Below are positions 1 to 6,832 of a stretch of DNA of 8,747 bases, piece by piece (within the stretch, counting starts at the first letter, position 1; every line of letters starts with the position of its first letter). The stretch lies in NCBI GenBank assembly GCA_030698575.1, contig JAUYMQ010000628.1, forward strand, positions 1 through 8,747. The letters are read 5' to 3'. The stretch is from Deltaproteobacteria bacterium. Lineage in GTDB: Bacteria > JAUYMQ01. Below the pieces are notes generated by a model. It worked only from the letters and a program-made list of their open reading frames with translations, did no database searches and was not told the DNA's origin. Made by a program: the position numbers and the translations under genes.

Positions 1-1
1 C

Positions 2-331
2 GTCGACTACGCGCGCGCCTACATGGAGTTGCAGATGATGACCAACGCCGCCAGCGAGGGCGCGCGAATGGCCATCATCTCCTCGGATCCCTCCGTGACG
101 GATGCAAGCGTCGAGAATCTCGTGATCAGCTTTTTTAACAACCCGCCGCCTCCCACCTTGGATGTCGTCGTCGATCCGCCTCTTGCGGGGACGTCGTCCG
201 GAGACGTTGTCAGTGTGCGGGTCAGCCAGGACTTCGATCCGATCTTCCTCGGTTTCTTTAAATGGTTCGATTCGGATCTGGGATTCATACCCAGTACGCT
301 GAGTTATGCGGCGTCCGGTCGTAGAATGTGA
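2..331 (+). CDS. TadE-like pilus assembly protein (C-terminal part)
   Basis: The reading frame is open from the left edge and ends with TGA at 329-331, so only the last 109 residues are present. The N-terminus and its membrane helix lie outside the window. TadE-family proteins are pseudopilin-like membrane proteins of Tad/Flp pilus loci. The visible stretch begins with a run of the type TNAASEGARMA (residues about 14-24 of the visible part), which is characteristic of the segment after the TadE helix. The rest looks like an extracytoplasmic beta-rich tail: a Pro-rich turn (NNPPPPTLDVVV) is followed by a VSVRVSQDFDPIF strand and a hydrophobic end. The ATG at 23 is internal to the family homology and is probably not the true start. 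The next gene is a TadG-like protein, which supports the assignment. The family call is by motif and context only. Confidence 0.72.
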   Translation, partial: VDYARAYMELQMMTNAASEGARMAIISSDPSVTDASVENLVISFFNNPPPPTLDVVVDPPLAGTSSGDVVSVRVSQDFDPIFLGFFKWFDSDLGFIPSTLSYAASGRRM

Positions 332-353
332 TGTAAAGGAAATATCCTTCTTC

Positions 354-376
354 CGCCCTTCCTACCGGAAGGGGCG
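354..376 (+). other. Hairpin downstream of the TadE-like gene
   Basis: CCCTTCC (356-362) and GGAAGGG (367-373) form a perfect 7 bp stem around a TACC tetraloop. CG (354-355) and CG (375-376) can extend it past one bulged G. It begins 23 nt after the TadE-like stop codon. No T-tract follows, so it is not a textbook intrinsic terminator. It may stabilise the 3' end of the upstream message or attenuate readthrough. Confidence 0.45.
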
Positions 377-437
377 CCCAGCGGGGGTTGGGTCTCCGGA
401 AGCAGGCCGCCGAGCCGTTTGCAGTCGCCGGTGTGAA

Positions 438-467
438 CGGGCGCCCTGGATCTCCAGAAGGCGCCCG
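438..467 (+). other. Long GC-rich hairpin ahead of the TadG-like gene
   Basis: CGGGCGCC (438-445) pairs perfectly with GGCGCCCG (460-467). Inside it CTGG (446-449) pairs with CCAG (454-457) around ATCT, leaving a two-base AA bulge (458-459). That makes roughly 12 base pairs, nearly all G-C. No T-run follows. It sits 75 nt upstream of the TadG-like start. Together with the hairpin at 354-376 it makes the spacer between the two pilus genes strongly structured. It could be an attenuator, an RNA-processing site or a factor-dependent terminator. Confidence 0.5.
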
Positions 468-541
468 TGCATGTTCCGGCGGGTGCAAGGGCTTTATCAG
501 GCGTAAGAGGATCCGCACCAGGGGTCGTTTGGAGGGACACC

Positions 542-1783
542 ATGATCAGGTCCGATGACAGCCACGGAAACTTCCGGGTTTGCGCCCGGAAGGGCGGGAG
601 CGAGCGGGGCGCGGTGGCCATCATCGTTGCGGTCTCCATGTTCGCCCTCGTTGCCCTCATACTTCTTGCAGTCCAGGTCGGGACCATCGGGACCGTCCGC
701 GCGCTCCTCCAGGGGAGCGCCGACGAGGCCGCGATGGCGGGAGCGTCGCAGCTCGACGGCACCGACGCAGGCCTTTCGGACGCGAACACCCAGGCGATGA
801 GCATCCTTTCGGGCGGCAAGAACTTCCCGAGCGCGATGAACGAGGGGAGCGATCTCAGCATCGCGGGTGACGCCTTCGAGACCGGCACCTGGGATCTGCT
901 GAATCCCCAGAATGGCTTCACCCCCAGCACGGATGCGGAGGTGGCAAACGCCGTCCGGGTGCGAGGGCGCAAGCTCAGCAGCCTGAACGGGCCTGTCGAC
1001 ATGTTCCTCGGCGGCGTCTTCGGTCCGGATACGGTCGGACTCTTCCGGACGGGCATCGCGGCGCTCGGGGTGGCGTCCTCGACCTCCTGCCCGCCCGATC
1101 TCCCCATCGCGATCTGTAAACAGGAGATCCCGTGCGGCGAGAAGATCAGAATTCTCCAGACGCCGAGCCCGGTCGACAATGCCGGCTGGTGGACCTTCCC
1201 CGAGGACGTTTCGGTGAACTCGAACGAACTCAAGGGGCTGGTCAAGAATTGCGGCACCGTACCGAAGGTGCGCACGGGCGAATGCATCAATCTGGGCAAC
1301 GGCCAGAACACCAGCGTCTATCAGAAACTCTCAGATCGATTGAAAGAGTACAACGCAACACACGCCTGCGGTTCGGGAAACGTCCTTCTGCCGGATCCCG
1401 AGAACCCCAGCTGCGAGAGCTGCGGCGTGGCGACGGCGGGCGATCCGATCGACATCAACGGCGACGGCGTTGTGAACGACCAGGACTGCGGGATGCCGAC
1501 CGTCATCCCGATGATCCCCTGCGACGCCAACATCGCCAACGACTGCAGCAACGATCCCGACACTCTCAGTAACTTCAACCAGGCGCGCCAGGTCTCGGGC
1601 TTCGTCTATTTCGTGATCACGGCGGTGAAGGACCAGGCCTCGCCCAAGTACGTGGATGGATATGGCATCTGTGGCGTCACCCTCCCCGATACCCCCACAG
1701 GGCCTGGGCCGAGCTGCAGCCCCACGGACCCGAGCGCCTGCGCGACGGAGCCGATCCTTGTGAACGCGAATCTCCGCGACTAG
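542..1783 (+). CDS. TadG-like Flp pilus-associated protein with an EF-hand/dockerin-like loop
   Basis: This 413-residue protein starts at ATG 542, preceded by GGAGG at 531-535 with 6 nt spacing. An in-frame GTG at 467 would add 25 residues, but it lies at the foot of a hairpin and has no ribosome site. Residues 21-30 (ERGAVAIIVA) followed by a hydrophobic helix to about residue 45, then a segment rich in Ala, Gln and Ser with ADEAAMAGASQ, match the TadE/G-like N-terminal domain of pilus-assembly proteins. The body is predicted to be extracytoplasmic and contains many cysteines (for example around TSCPPDLPIAICKQEIPC), suggesting disulfides. Residues 304-315 read DINGDGVVNDQD, which fits a calcium-binding EF-hand/dockerin loop with acidic or Asn ligands at positions 1, 3, 5, 9 and 12. 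The protein probably anchors in the inner membrane and projects outward. Its precise role in Tad systems is unsettled. A strong terminator follows. Confidence 0.75.
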   Translation: MIRSDDSHGNFRVCARKGGSERGAVAIIVAVSMFALVALILLAVQVGTIGTVRALLQGSADEAAMAGASQLDGTDAGLSDANTQAMSILSGGKNFPSAMNEGSDLSIAGDAFETGTWDLLNPQNGFTPSTDAEVANAVRVRGRKLSSLNGPVDMFLGGVFGPDTVGLFRTGIAALGVASSTSCPPDLPIAICKQEIPCGEKIRILQTPSPVDNAGWWTFPEDVSVNSNELKGLVKNCGTVPKVRTGECINLGNGQNTSVYQKLSDRLKEYNATHACGSGNVLLPDPENPSCESCGVATAGDPIDINGDGVVNDQDCGMPTVIPMIPCDANIANDCSNDPDTLSNFNQARQVSGFVYFVITAVKDQASPKYVDGYGICGVTLPDTPTGPGPSCSPTDPSACATEPILVNANLRD

Positions 1784-1804
1784 CGCGCGGACCTTCCGGG
1801 AACG

Positions 1805-1840
1805 GGCCCGCCGGGACTTTCCCGGCGGGCCGTTTCTTTG
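1805..1840 (+). terminator. Intrinsic terminator after the TadG-like gene
   Basis: A perfect 12 bp stem is formed by GGCCCGCCGGGA (1805-1816) and TCCCGGCGGGCC (1820-1831) with a CTT loop. The T-rich tail GTTTCTTTG (1832-1840) follows. It starts 21 nt after the TadG-like stop codon and separates the pilus transcription unit from the mutase operon. Confidence 0.88.
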
Positions 1841-1872
1841 TCCGCGACGGGGGGCGAGTCCGGGGATGCGAC

Positions 1873-1903
1873 TTGCTTGCGCCGGGTGGGTGGGCAATAT
1901 TGC
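1873..1903 (+). promoter_or_regulatory. Candidate promoter/operator upstream of ecm
   Basis: TTGCTT (1873-1878) is followed after 17 nt by AATATT (1896-1901), a weak match to a sigma-70 -35/-10 pair. The -10-like box lies inside the perfect 10 bp palindrome GCAATATTGC (1894-1903), an AT-containing island in very GC-rich surroundings. A repressor bound at such a site would block the promoter. The position, between the preceding terminator and the first gene of the operon, is right for a promoter, but the box match is modest. Whether GCAA-TTGC half-sites here belong to any known carbon-metabolism regulator is only a guess. Confidence 0.35.
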
Positions 1904-1921
1904 ATGGGAAGCACGGGGCTC

Positions 1922-1938
1922 CGGCGGCATGGCCGCCG
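1922..1938 (+). other. GC hairpin in the ecm leader
   Basis: CGGCGGC (1922-1928) and GCCGCCG (1932-1938) form a 7 bp stem around ATG. It would lie in the 5' leader if transcription starts near 1908. No cobalamin riboswitch signature (B12 box) is recognisable in the leader. Confidence 0.3.
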
Positions 1939-1998
1939 CCCCGGGTTCGCCGAGTGCGGGTCTGTCCGGCCGGAGCGGGCAGTCATTCGAGAGGAAGC

Positions 1999-4029
1999 AT
2001 GAGCGCTGAGACGAAGGAAGGCGCCGTAGGGCACCAGATCGTTGGGAAGGGCGGGCAGCCCGAGAGAGAGCAGCCCTGGATCTTCCGGACCTACGCGGGC
2101 CACACGAGCGCCCGGGCTTCGAACGATCTCTACCGCGCGAATCTCGAGAAGGGGCAGACCGGCCTCTCGATAGCTTTCGATCTGCCCACCCAGTGCGGCT
2201 ACGACTCCGATCATCCCATCGCCCGCCCCGAGGCGGGAAAGGTGGGCGTGCCGATCAATTCCATCGAGGACTTCCACATCCTCTTCGAGCAGATCCCGCT
2301 CGAAAAGATGAATACCTCGATGACGATCAACGCCACGGCCATGTGGCTCCTCGCCCTCTACGTGGGGGTGGCGCGCGAACGGGGCGTGGATCAGTCGCTC
2401 CTCATCGGGACGACGCAGAACGACATCATCAAGGAATATCTCGCGCGCGGCACCTACATCTTTCCGCCCGAAGCCAGCATGCGGATGATCGCGCAGATGT
2501 ACGAATACTGCCTCGAGAAGATCCCCAACTGGAACCCCTCGAACATCTGCTCCTATCACCTGCAGGAGGCCGGCGCGACGCCTGCACAGGAGCTGGCCTT
2601 CGCCCTGGCGACCGCCATCGGGATCCTCGATCTGATCAAGGAGCGAGGGAAGTTCACCGAGGAACAGTTCGAGCGATCCGTGGGCCGCATCAGCTTTTTT
2701 GTGAACGCGGGAATCCGGTTCATCGAGGAAACGTGCAAGATGCGCGCTTTCACGGAGCTGTGGGATGAATTCACGGCGGATCGCTTTGGCGTGAAGAACG
2801 AGAAGTACCGCCGCTTTCGCTACGGCGTCCAGGTCAACTCGCTCGGCCTCACCGAGAACCAGCCCGAGAACAACGCCTGGCGCATCCTGCTCGAGACCCT
2901 CGGCGTGACCCTCAGCCGCAACGCGCGCTGCCGCGCGCTTCAGCTTCCTTGCTGGAACGAGGCGATGAGCCTGCCCCGCCCCTGGGACCAGCAGTGGTCG
3001 CTTCGCCTCCAGCAGATCCTCGCCTACGAGACGGATCTTCTCGAGTACCCCGACATCTTCGACGGCAGCCCCGTCATCCGATCGAAAGTTGACGACTTGA
3101 AGAAGGAGGCCCGGCTGGAAATCGGGAAGATTCTCGACATGGGTGGCGTGCGCCCGGCGATCGAATCGGGATACATGAAGTCGGCGCTCGTTCAATCGAT
3201 GGCGGAGCGGGTGCGAAAGATCAACACGGGCGAAATGACCGTCGTGGGCGTGAACCGCTGGACCGAGGGGATACCCTCGCCGCTTCTCTCGGGGAATGAC
3301 GGCGGACTCTTCAAGATCGACGACGCGTCGGTGAAGGAAACCATCGATGCGCTCGACAAGGTCCGCAAGAATCGCGACGAGAAGCGCGCCCGGAAAGCGC
3401 TCGATGTTCTCAGGAAGGCGGCGCGCGAAGGCCTGGACATGATGGAGCCCTCGATCGAATGCGCTCTGGCGCGCGTCACCACAGGGGAGTGGGCGGGCGC
3501 GCTGCGCGAGGTGTTCGGCGAGTACCGGCCCGCGACAGGCATTGAGGGCCAGCACCTGGGCCTCGAGAACGAGCGCGTGGCTGCGATCCGGGCGCGCATC
3601 GACCGGCTCGTCGGGGAGCTGGGGCGCCGCCCGCGGATCATCGTCGGAAAACCCGGGCTCGATGGCCACTCGAACGGCGCGGAGGTCATCGCCGTGTCGG
3701 CCCGGCACGTCGGCTTCGACGTGATCTACTCCGGTATCCGCCTCTCCCCGGAGGAGATCGTGCAATCCGCGGTGGAGGAGGGGGCCGATCTCATCGGCGT
3801 CTCCGTGCTGAGCGGCTCGCACCTGGAGCTGGCCCGCCAGATCATGAATGAGCTCCGGAAAGCCGGCGCGGAAAAGCGAATCAACGTCGTCCTGGGGGGA
3901 ATTGTTCCTTCAGGAGACTTCGAAGCCCTGGAGAAGATCGGCATCAAGCGCATCTTCACGCCAGCGGACTTCGGGCTGGCGGACATCATGGACCAGCTCG
4001 TCGGCCTTCTGGAAGAGTCGCCTGAATGA
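1999..4029 (+). CDS. ecm: Ethylmalonyl-CoA mutase (adenosylcobalamin-dependent)
   Basis: This 676-residue protein starts at ATG 1999, with GAGAGGA just upstream (1989-1995). It belongs to the methylmalonyl-CoA mutase superfamily with both parts on one chain: an N-terminal acyl-CoA-binding TIM barrel (about residues 25-500) and a C-terminal B12-binding domain (about 545-670). In the latter the lower-ligand motif reads D555-G-H557-S-N-G560, followed by SVLSGSH (602-608) and GG (633-634). Active-site residues known from methylmalonyl-CoA mutase have counterparts: Tyr68 in PTQCGYDSD, Arg162 in PPEASMR, and Tyr186/His187 in CSYHLQEAGAT. Several blocks are of the ethylmalonyl-CoA mutase (Ecm/MeaA) type: PTQxGYDSD, RYGVQVNSLGLTENQPENN, RPWDQQWSLRLQQILAYETDLLEY, and DGHSNGAE in place of the usual DGHDRGAK. 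The length also fits Ecm (about 650-690) rather than the longer methylmalonyl-CoA mutase chain. Ecm converts (2R)-ethylmalonyl-CoA to (2S)-methylsuccinyl-CoA in the ethylmalonyl-CoA pathway. It overlaps meaB by ATGA. Automated annotation would often call it a methylmalonyl-CoA mutase. Confidence 0.88.
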   Translation: MSAETKEGAVGHQIVGKGGQPEREQPWIFRTYAGHTSARASNDLYRANLEKGQTGLSIAFDLPTQCGYDSDHPIARPEAGKVGVPINSIEDFHILFEQIPLEKMNTSMTINATAMWLLALYVGVARERGVDQSLLIGTTQNDIIKEYLARGTYIFPPEASMRMIAQMYEYCLEKIPNWNPSNICSYHLQEAGATPAQELAFALATAIGILDLIKERGKFTEEQFERSVGRISFFVNAGIRFIEETCKMRAFTELWDEFTADRFGVKNEKYRRFRYGVQVNSLGLTENQPENNAWRILLETLGVTLSRNARCRALQLPCWNEAMSLPRPWDQQWSLRLQQILAYETDLLEYPDIFDGSPVIRSKVDDLKKEARLEIGKILDMGGVRPAIESGYMKSALVQSMAERVRKINTGEMTVVGVNRWTEGIPSPLLSGNDGGLFKIDDASVKETIDALDKVRKNRDEKRARKALDVLRKAAREGLDMMEPSIECALARVTTGEWAGALREVFGEYRPATGIEGQHLGLENERVAAIRARIDRLVGELGRRPRIIVGKPGLDGHSNGAEVIAVSARHVGFDVIYSGIRLSPEEIVQSAVEEGADLIGVSVLSGSHLELARQIMNELRKAGAEKRINVVLGGIVPSGDFEALEKIGIKRIFTPADFGLADIMDQLVGLLEESPE

Positions 4030-4994
4030 AGGAGCAGGTCGAGAAGGCGCTGGCGCACGATCGCTACGCCGTCTCGAAGCTCATATCGATCTTCGAGGAC
4101 TCCCGCCCCGAAGCCCTCGGGCAGCGGGCCGAAGCGCTGGCCCTGCTCGAGCGGCACCCCGGCCGGCGCAGCGGCACCATTCTCGGCGTGACCGGCGCCC
4201 CTGGTTGCGGCAAATCCACGCTCATCGGCGCGCTCGCCCTGCGCATGGCGGAACTCGATCCCGACATTTCCGTCGCGGTTCTCGCCGTCGATCCCTCGAG
4301 CCCCAAGTCGGGTGGCGCCTTGCTGGGCGACCGCACCCGCGTGCGATTCCCGCCTGACACCCAGCGGCTGTTTTTCAGAAGCCAGGCCACCGCCACCGAA
4401 CTGGGCGGCCTCGGCCCTGGCAGCTTCCACGTCTGCCGGCTCATGCACCTGCTTTTCGGCGCTGTTTTCATCGAAACTGTTGGCATCGGGCAGAGCGAGC
4501 TTGATGTGCGCTATCTGGCTGATCGCCTCTACCTCGTTCTCCAGCCCCTGGGGGGCGACGAGATCCAGTTCATGAAGGCGGGCATCATGGAGGTGCCCGA
4601 CGCCATCATCCTGAACAAATGCGATCAAGGCGAGGCCGCGCAGCGGAGCTACCACGCTCTGAAGAGCAGCCTCACCCTCGCCCGGCCCTTCGAGCCCGAA
4701 CCGATTCCCGTGTATCAGGTGAGCGGCAAGACCGGAGAGGGGATCGAAGGGCTGGCCCGGGACATGCTTGACGCCGCGCGGAAGCCCGGCGCTGCCGGCA
4801 TGGCGGCCAAGGAAGACTACTTCTTCGCGAAGTGGGTGCGGGACGAGTGGGGAAGGATGGGGACCGAATTCCTGAGTGATCAGGTCGGAGGGCCCCGCGG
4901 ATTTCTCGATCGGGCGAAGAGCTTCGATGCCGCCCAGGCCGATTTCTCGAGCGGCGTCCGCGCCTGGCTCGCGAAACCACGGAAGGGCGAATAG
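4026..4994 (+). CDS. meaB: MeaB/ArgK-type GTPase chaperone of the acyl-CoA mutase
   Basis: This 322-residue SIMIBI-class GTPase starts at ATG 4026 inside the mutase stop (ATGA, 4026-4029), implying translational coupling. G-domain motifs in order: P-loop GAPGCGKST (57-65), AVDPSSPKSGGALLGDRTR (87-105), ETVGIGQSE (150-158), the switch-III-like LGGDEIQFMKAG (175-186) and the guanine-specificity motif NKCD (197-200). The C-terminal part (about 260-322) corresponds to the dimerisation arm. Length matches the family (about 320-340). These proteins load adenosylcobalamin into the mutase, gate it by GTP hydrolysis and protect it from inactivation. An oddity is the segment after FFRS (118-146). It reads QATATELGGLGPGSFHVCR where family members usually have a Gly-containing xxxxGxLGG followed by a different helix, and the strand before ETVG starts with Ala146 where Asp is usual. 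The partner is inferred from the overlap to be Ecm. Confidence 0.88.
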   Translation: MKEQVEKALAHDRYAVSKLISIFEDSRPEALGQRAEALALLERHPGRRSGTILGVTGAPGCGKSTLIGALALRMAELDPDISVAVLAVDPSSPKSGGALLGDRTRVRFPPDTQRLFFRSQATATELGGLGPGSFHVCRLMHLLFGAVFIETVGIGQSELDVRYLADRLYLVLQPLGGDEIQFMKAGIMEVPDAIILNKCDQGEAAQRSYHALKSSLTLARPFEPEPIPVYQVSGKTGEGIEGLARDMLDAARKPGAAGMAAKEDYFFAKWVRDEWGRMGTEFLSDQVGGPRGFLDRAKSFDAAQADFSSGVRAWLAKPRKGE

Positions 4995-4995
4995 C

Positions 4996-5184
4996 ATGAA
5001 TCGTTATGTTCTCTACGCCATCCTCGCGTTTCTCTTCATCTTCACGCTTCAGAACTACAGGGCGGTGGAAATAAGCTTCCTCTTCTGGTCTCTCGAGCTC
5101 AGCGCTTCCATTCTCATTTTTGTGGTTCTTCTGGCGGGTTGCCTGGTGGGCTACCTGTTCCGCTCCCGCGGCCAGGGCGGCTGA
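4996..5184 (+). CDS. Small LapA/DUF1049-type two-helix membrane protein
   Basis: This 62-residue protein starts at ATG 4996, one base after the meaB stop, with GGAAGG at 4981-4986 as ribosome site. An upstream in-frame ATG at 4876 lies within meaB and is unlikely. The layout is two hydrophobic helices (about residues 4-18 and 36-55) joined by the conserved-looking QNYRAVEISFLFWSLELSASIL, ending in a basic tail FRSRGQGG. The QN-(x)n-V-x-(I/L)-x-FLFWS linker is typical of the lipopolysaccharide assembly protein A domain (DUF1049). In E. coli LapA acts with LapB in controlling LPS synthesis, but most short homologues have no assigned role. Here it sits between a mutase chaperone and a transporter, with no LapB partner visible, so only the family is claimed. 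It is probably cotranscribed with its neighbours. Confidence 0.72.
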   Translation: MNRYVLYAILAFLFIFTLQNYRAVEISFLFWSLELSASILIFVVLLAGCLVGYLFRSRGQGG

Positions 5185-5200
5185 GCGAAGGGACGAGATC

Positions 5201-6832
5201 TTGCCGGTACCCATGATTGCGGCGCTCCTCGGAGGGATTGGCCTCTTCCTCCTGGGCATGCGGCTCATGACGGAGGGGCTGAAGCTCGCCACGGGCCGGG
5301 CGCTACGCGGCATCCTCATCCGCTCCACGGGAACCCGCCTGCGGGGAGTCCTCTCAGGCGCCCTGATCACCTCCATCGTGCAGTCCTCCAGTGCAGTTAC
5401 CGTGGCTACCATCGGATTCGTCAACGCGGGGATTCTCTCCCTCGCCCAGGCGATCGCGATCATCTACGGCAGCAACGTCGGGACGACCGCGACCGCCTGG
5501 ATCGTCGCGCTCGTCGGCTTCCACGTGAACATCAAGGCCCTTGCCCTGCCAGCCGTGGGCCTGGGGATGCTCCTGTCGATGATGGGCCGGGAGGCGCGCT
5601 GGCGGGCCGCCGGACAGGCCGTGGCAGGCCTCGGCGTTTTCTTCCTCGGGATCGATGTGCTGCAAAACGCCTTCCAGGGGCTGGGGGAGGGGATGCGTCT
5701 CGACGGGGTCCCGGCCGACGGAATGCCCGGCCTGCTGGCGTTCCTTGCGGTCGGTTTCCTGCTCACGCTTCTGACCCAATCCTCGAGCGCTGCGCTTGCC
5801 ATCACGCTCACGGCGGCCGCCGGGCAGGTGATCCCCATCGAGAGCGCCGCTGCGGCCGTCATCGGCGCCAATGTCGGCACGACTTCCACGGCGGCGCTGT
5901 CGGCGCTTGGCGCGACGCCGAATGCGAAGCGGGCCGCAGGCGCCCATCTTGCCTTCAATGTGCTCACGGGGGCTGTCGCACTGCTGCTGCTTCCCTGGCT
6001 GGTTCCGGCGCTCGTGCGTCTTCGAATCGGACTCGGCTTCGAAGCGGCGCCCGCCGCGGTTCTGGCGCTGTTCCATACCACTTTCAACGTGCTGGGAATC
6101 CTGCTGCTGTGGCCCTTCACGGACAGGCTCGTCCGTTACCTCCAGACCCGCTTCCGGAGCCAGGAGGAAAACGAGTCCAGGCCCGTCTACCTGGACCGGA
6201 ACGTGCTCGCCGCCCCGAGCCTCGCAGTCCAGGCGCTTACCATGGAATTGCGGAGGATCGGCTCGATCGCTTTGCGCATGGCGAAGGGGGTCCAGAGCAT
6301 CGAGGGACCGGCCGGGTCGGCGCTGGCGAGCGATCGGAACGTGATTGACGCCCTGGTCGAGGCAGTGGGCGGCTTCAGCAATCTCATTCAGCGGGGACAG
6401 GTTCCGAAGGATCTGGAAGATGCGCTCCCGAACGCACTCCGCGTCTCTAGGTACTACTCGGAGCTGGCCGAGCTGGCGACCAACGTGGCCGTGGAGCAGG
6501 CGGTCCTGGAACCGATCGAGCACCCCGAGCTCGCAGCTGAGCAAGCCGGCTTCAGAAGGCTCGTCGTCGAGATGCTCGAGCGCGCGGAGGTCGGATCGAA
6601 GGATTTCTCGCTGGATGACTGCGCGGCGGCGCTAGCGGAGGTGGAGGAGGCTTACCAGGCCATGAAGAACAGCTTCCTTCGCGCGGGCACGCGGGGGGAA
6701 CTGCGAGTAAGGGCCATGGTGGACGTTCTCGATCTCTACAGCGACATCCGGCGGATGGCGCAGCAGGCGGAGAAGGGGGCGCTCCAGCTGGCAAGCCTCG
6801 AAGCCTTCTCGCGGGACGAGAACGCTCGCTAG
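5201..6832 (+). CDS. Na/Pi cotransporter family protein with PhoU-like C-terminal region
   Basis: The likely start is TTG 5201, preceded by AAGGGA (5188-5193) at 7 nt, giving 543 residues. ATG 5213 is the alternative, four codons in, but has no clear ribosome site. The N-terminal membrane half begins GGIGLFLLGMRLMTEGL and contains two inverted-repeat halves of the NptA/SLC34 type: QSSSA (from 61) with GSNVGTTATA (from 90), and QSSSA (from 193) with GANVGTTSTA (from 222). The paired QSSS motifs form the Na+/phosphate site in this family. From about residue 330 to the end the protein is soluble and helical, resembling the PhoU-like domain often fused to bacterial members. The expected role is sodium-coupled phosphate transport across the inner membrane. 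Some bacterial homologues are proposed to export phosphate or have other substrates. It is the last gene of the ecm run, 16 nt after the LapA-like gene. Its TAG overlaps the stop of the convergent CBS gene. Confidence 0.85.
   Translation: MPVPMIAALLGGIGLFLLGMRLMTEGLKLATGRALRGILIRSTGTRLRGVLSGALITSIVQSSSAVTVATIGFVNAGILSLAQAIAIIYGSNVGTTATAWIVALVGFHVNIKALALPAVGLGMLLSMMGREARWRAAGQAVAGLGVFFLGIDVLQNAFQGLGEGMRLDGVPADGMPGLLAFLAVGFLLTLLTQSSSAALAITLTAAAGQVIPIESAAAAVIGANVGTTSTAALSALGATPNAKRAAGAHLAFNVLTGAVALLLLPWLVPALVRLRIGLGFEAAPAAVLALFHTTFNVLGILLLWPFTDRLVRYLQTRFRSQEENESRPVYLDRNVLAAPSLAVQALTMELRRIGSIALRMAKGVQSIEGPAGSALASDRNVIDALVEAVGGFSNLIQRGQVPKDLEDALPNALRVSRYYSELAELATNVAVEQAVLEPIEHPELAAEQAGFRRLVVEMLERAEVGSKDFSLDDCAAALAEVEEAYQAMKNSFLRAGTRGELRVRAMVDVLDLYSDIRRMAQQAEKGALQLASLEAFSRDENAR

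Noticed and set aside
1841-1998. Cobalamin riboswitch ahead of the B12-dependent mutase
   Set aside because: The leader is only about 150 nt after the terminator and contains no recognisable B12 box or the expected multi-stem layout. Only a short GC hairpin is seen.
1780-3822. Long open frame on the minus strand opposite the mutase (680 codons)
   Set aside because: It is antisense to a clear Ecm coding sequence, has a His/Arg/Asp-rich composition typical of a GC-rich shadow frame, and shows no recognisable domain.
3726-4997. Long minus-strand open frame opposite meaB (423 codons)
   Set aside because: It is the antisense shadow of the meaB gene and the end of the mutase gene. No family features or ribosome site were seen.
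5120-5200. ATG 5120 as start of the Na/Pi transporter
   Set aside because: It would overlap the LapA-like gene in another frame and add an atypical Trp/Ala/Arg-rich segment. The family N-terminus fits a start at 5201 or 5213.
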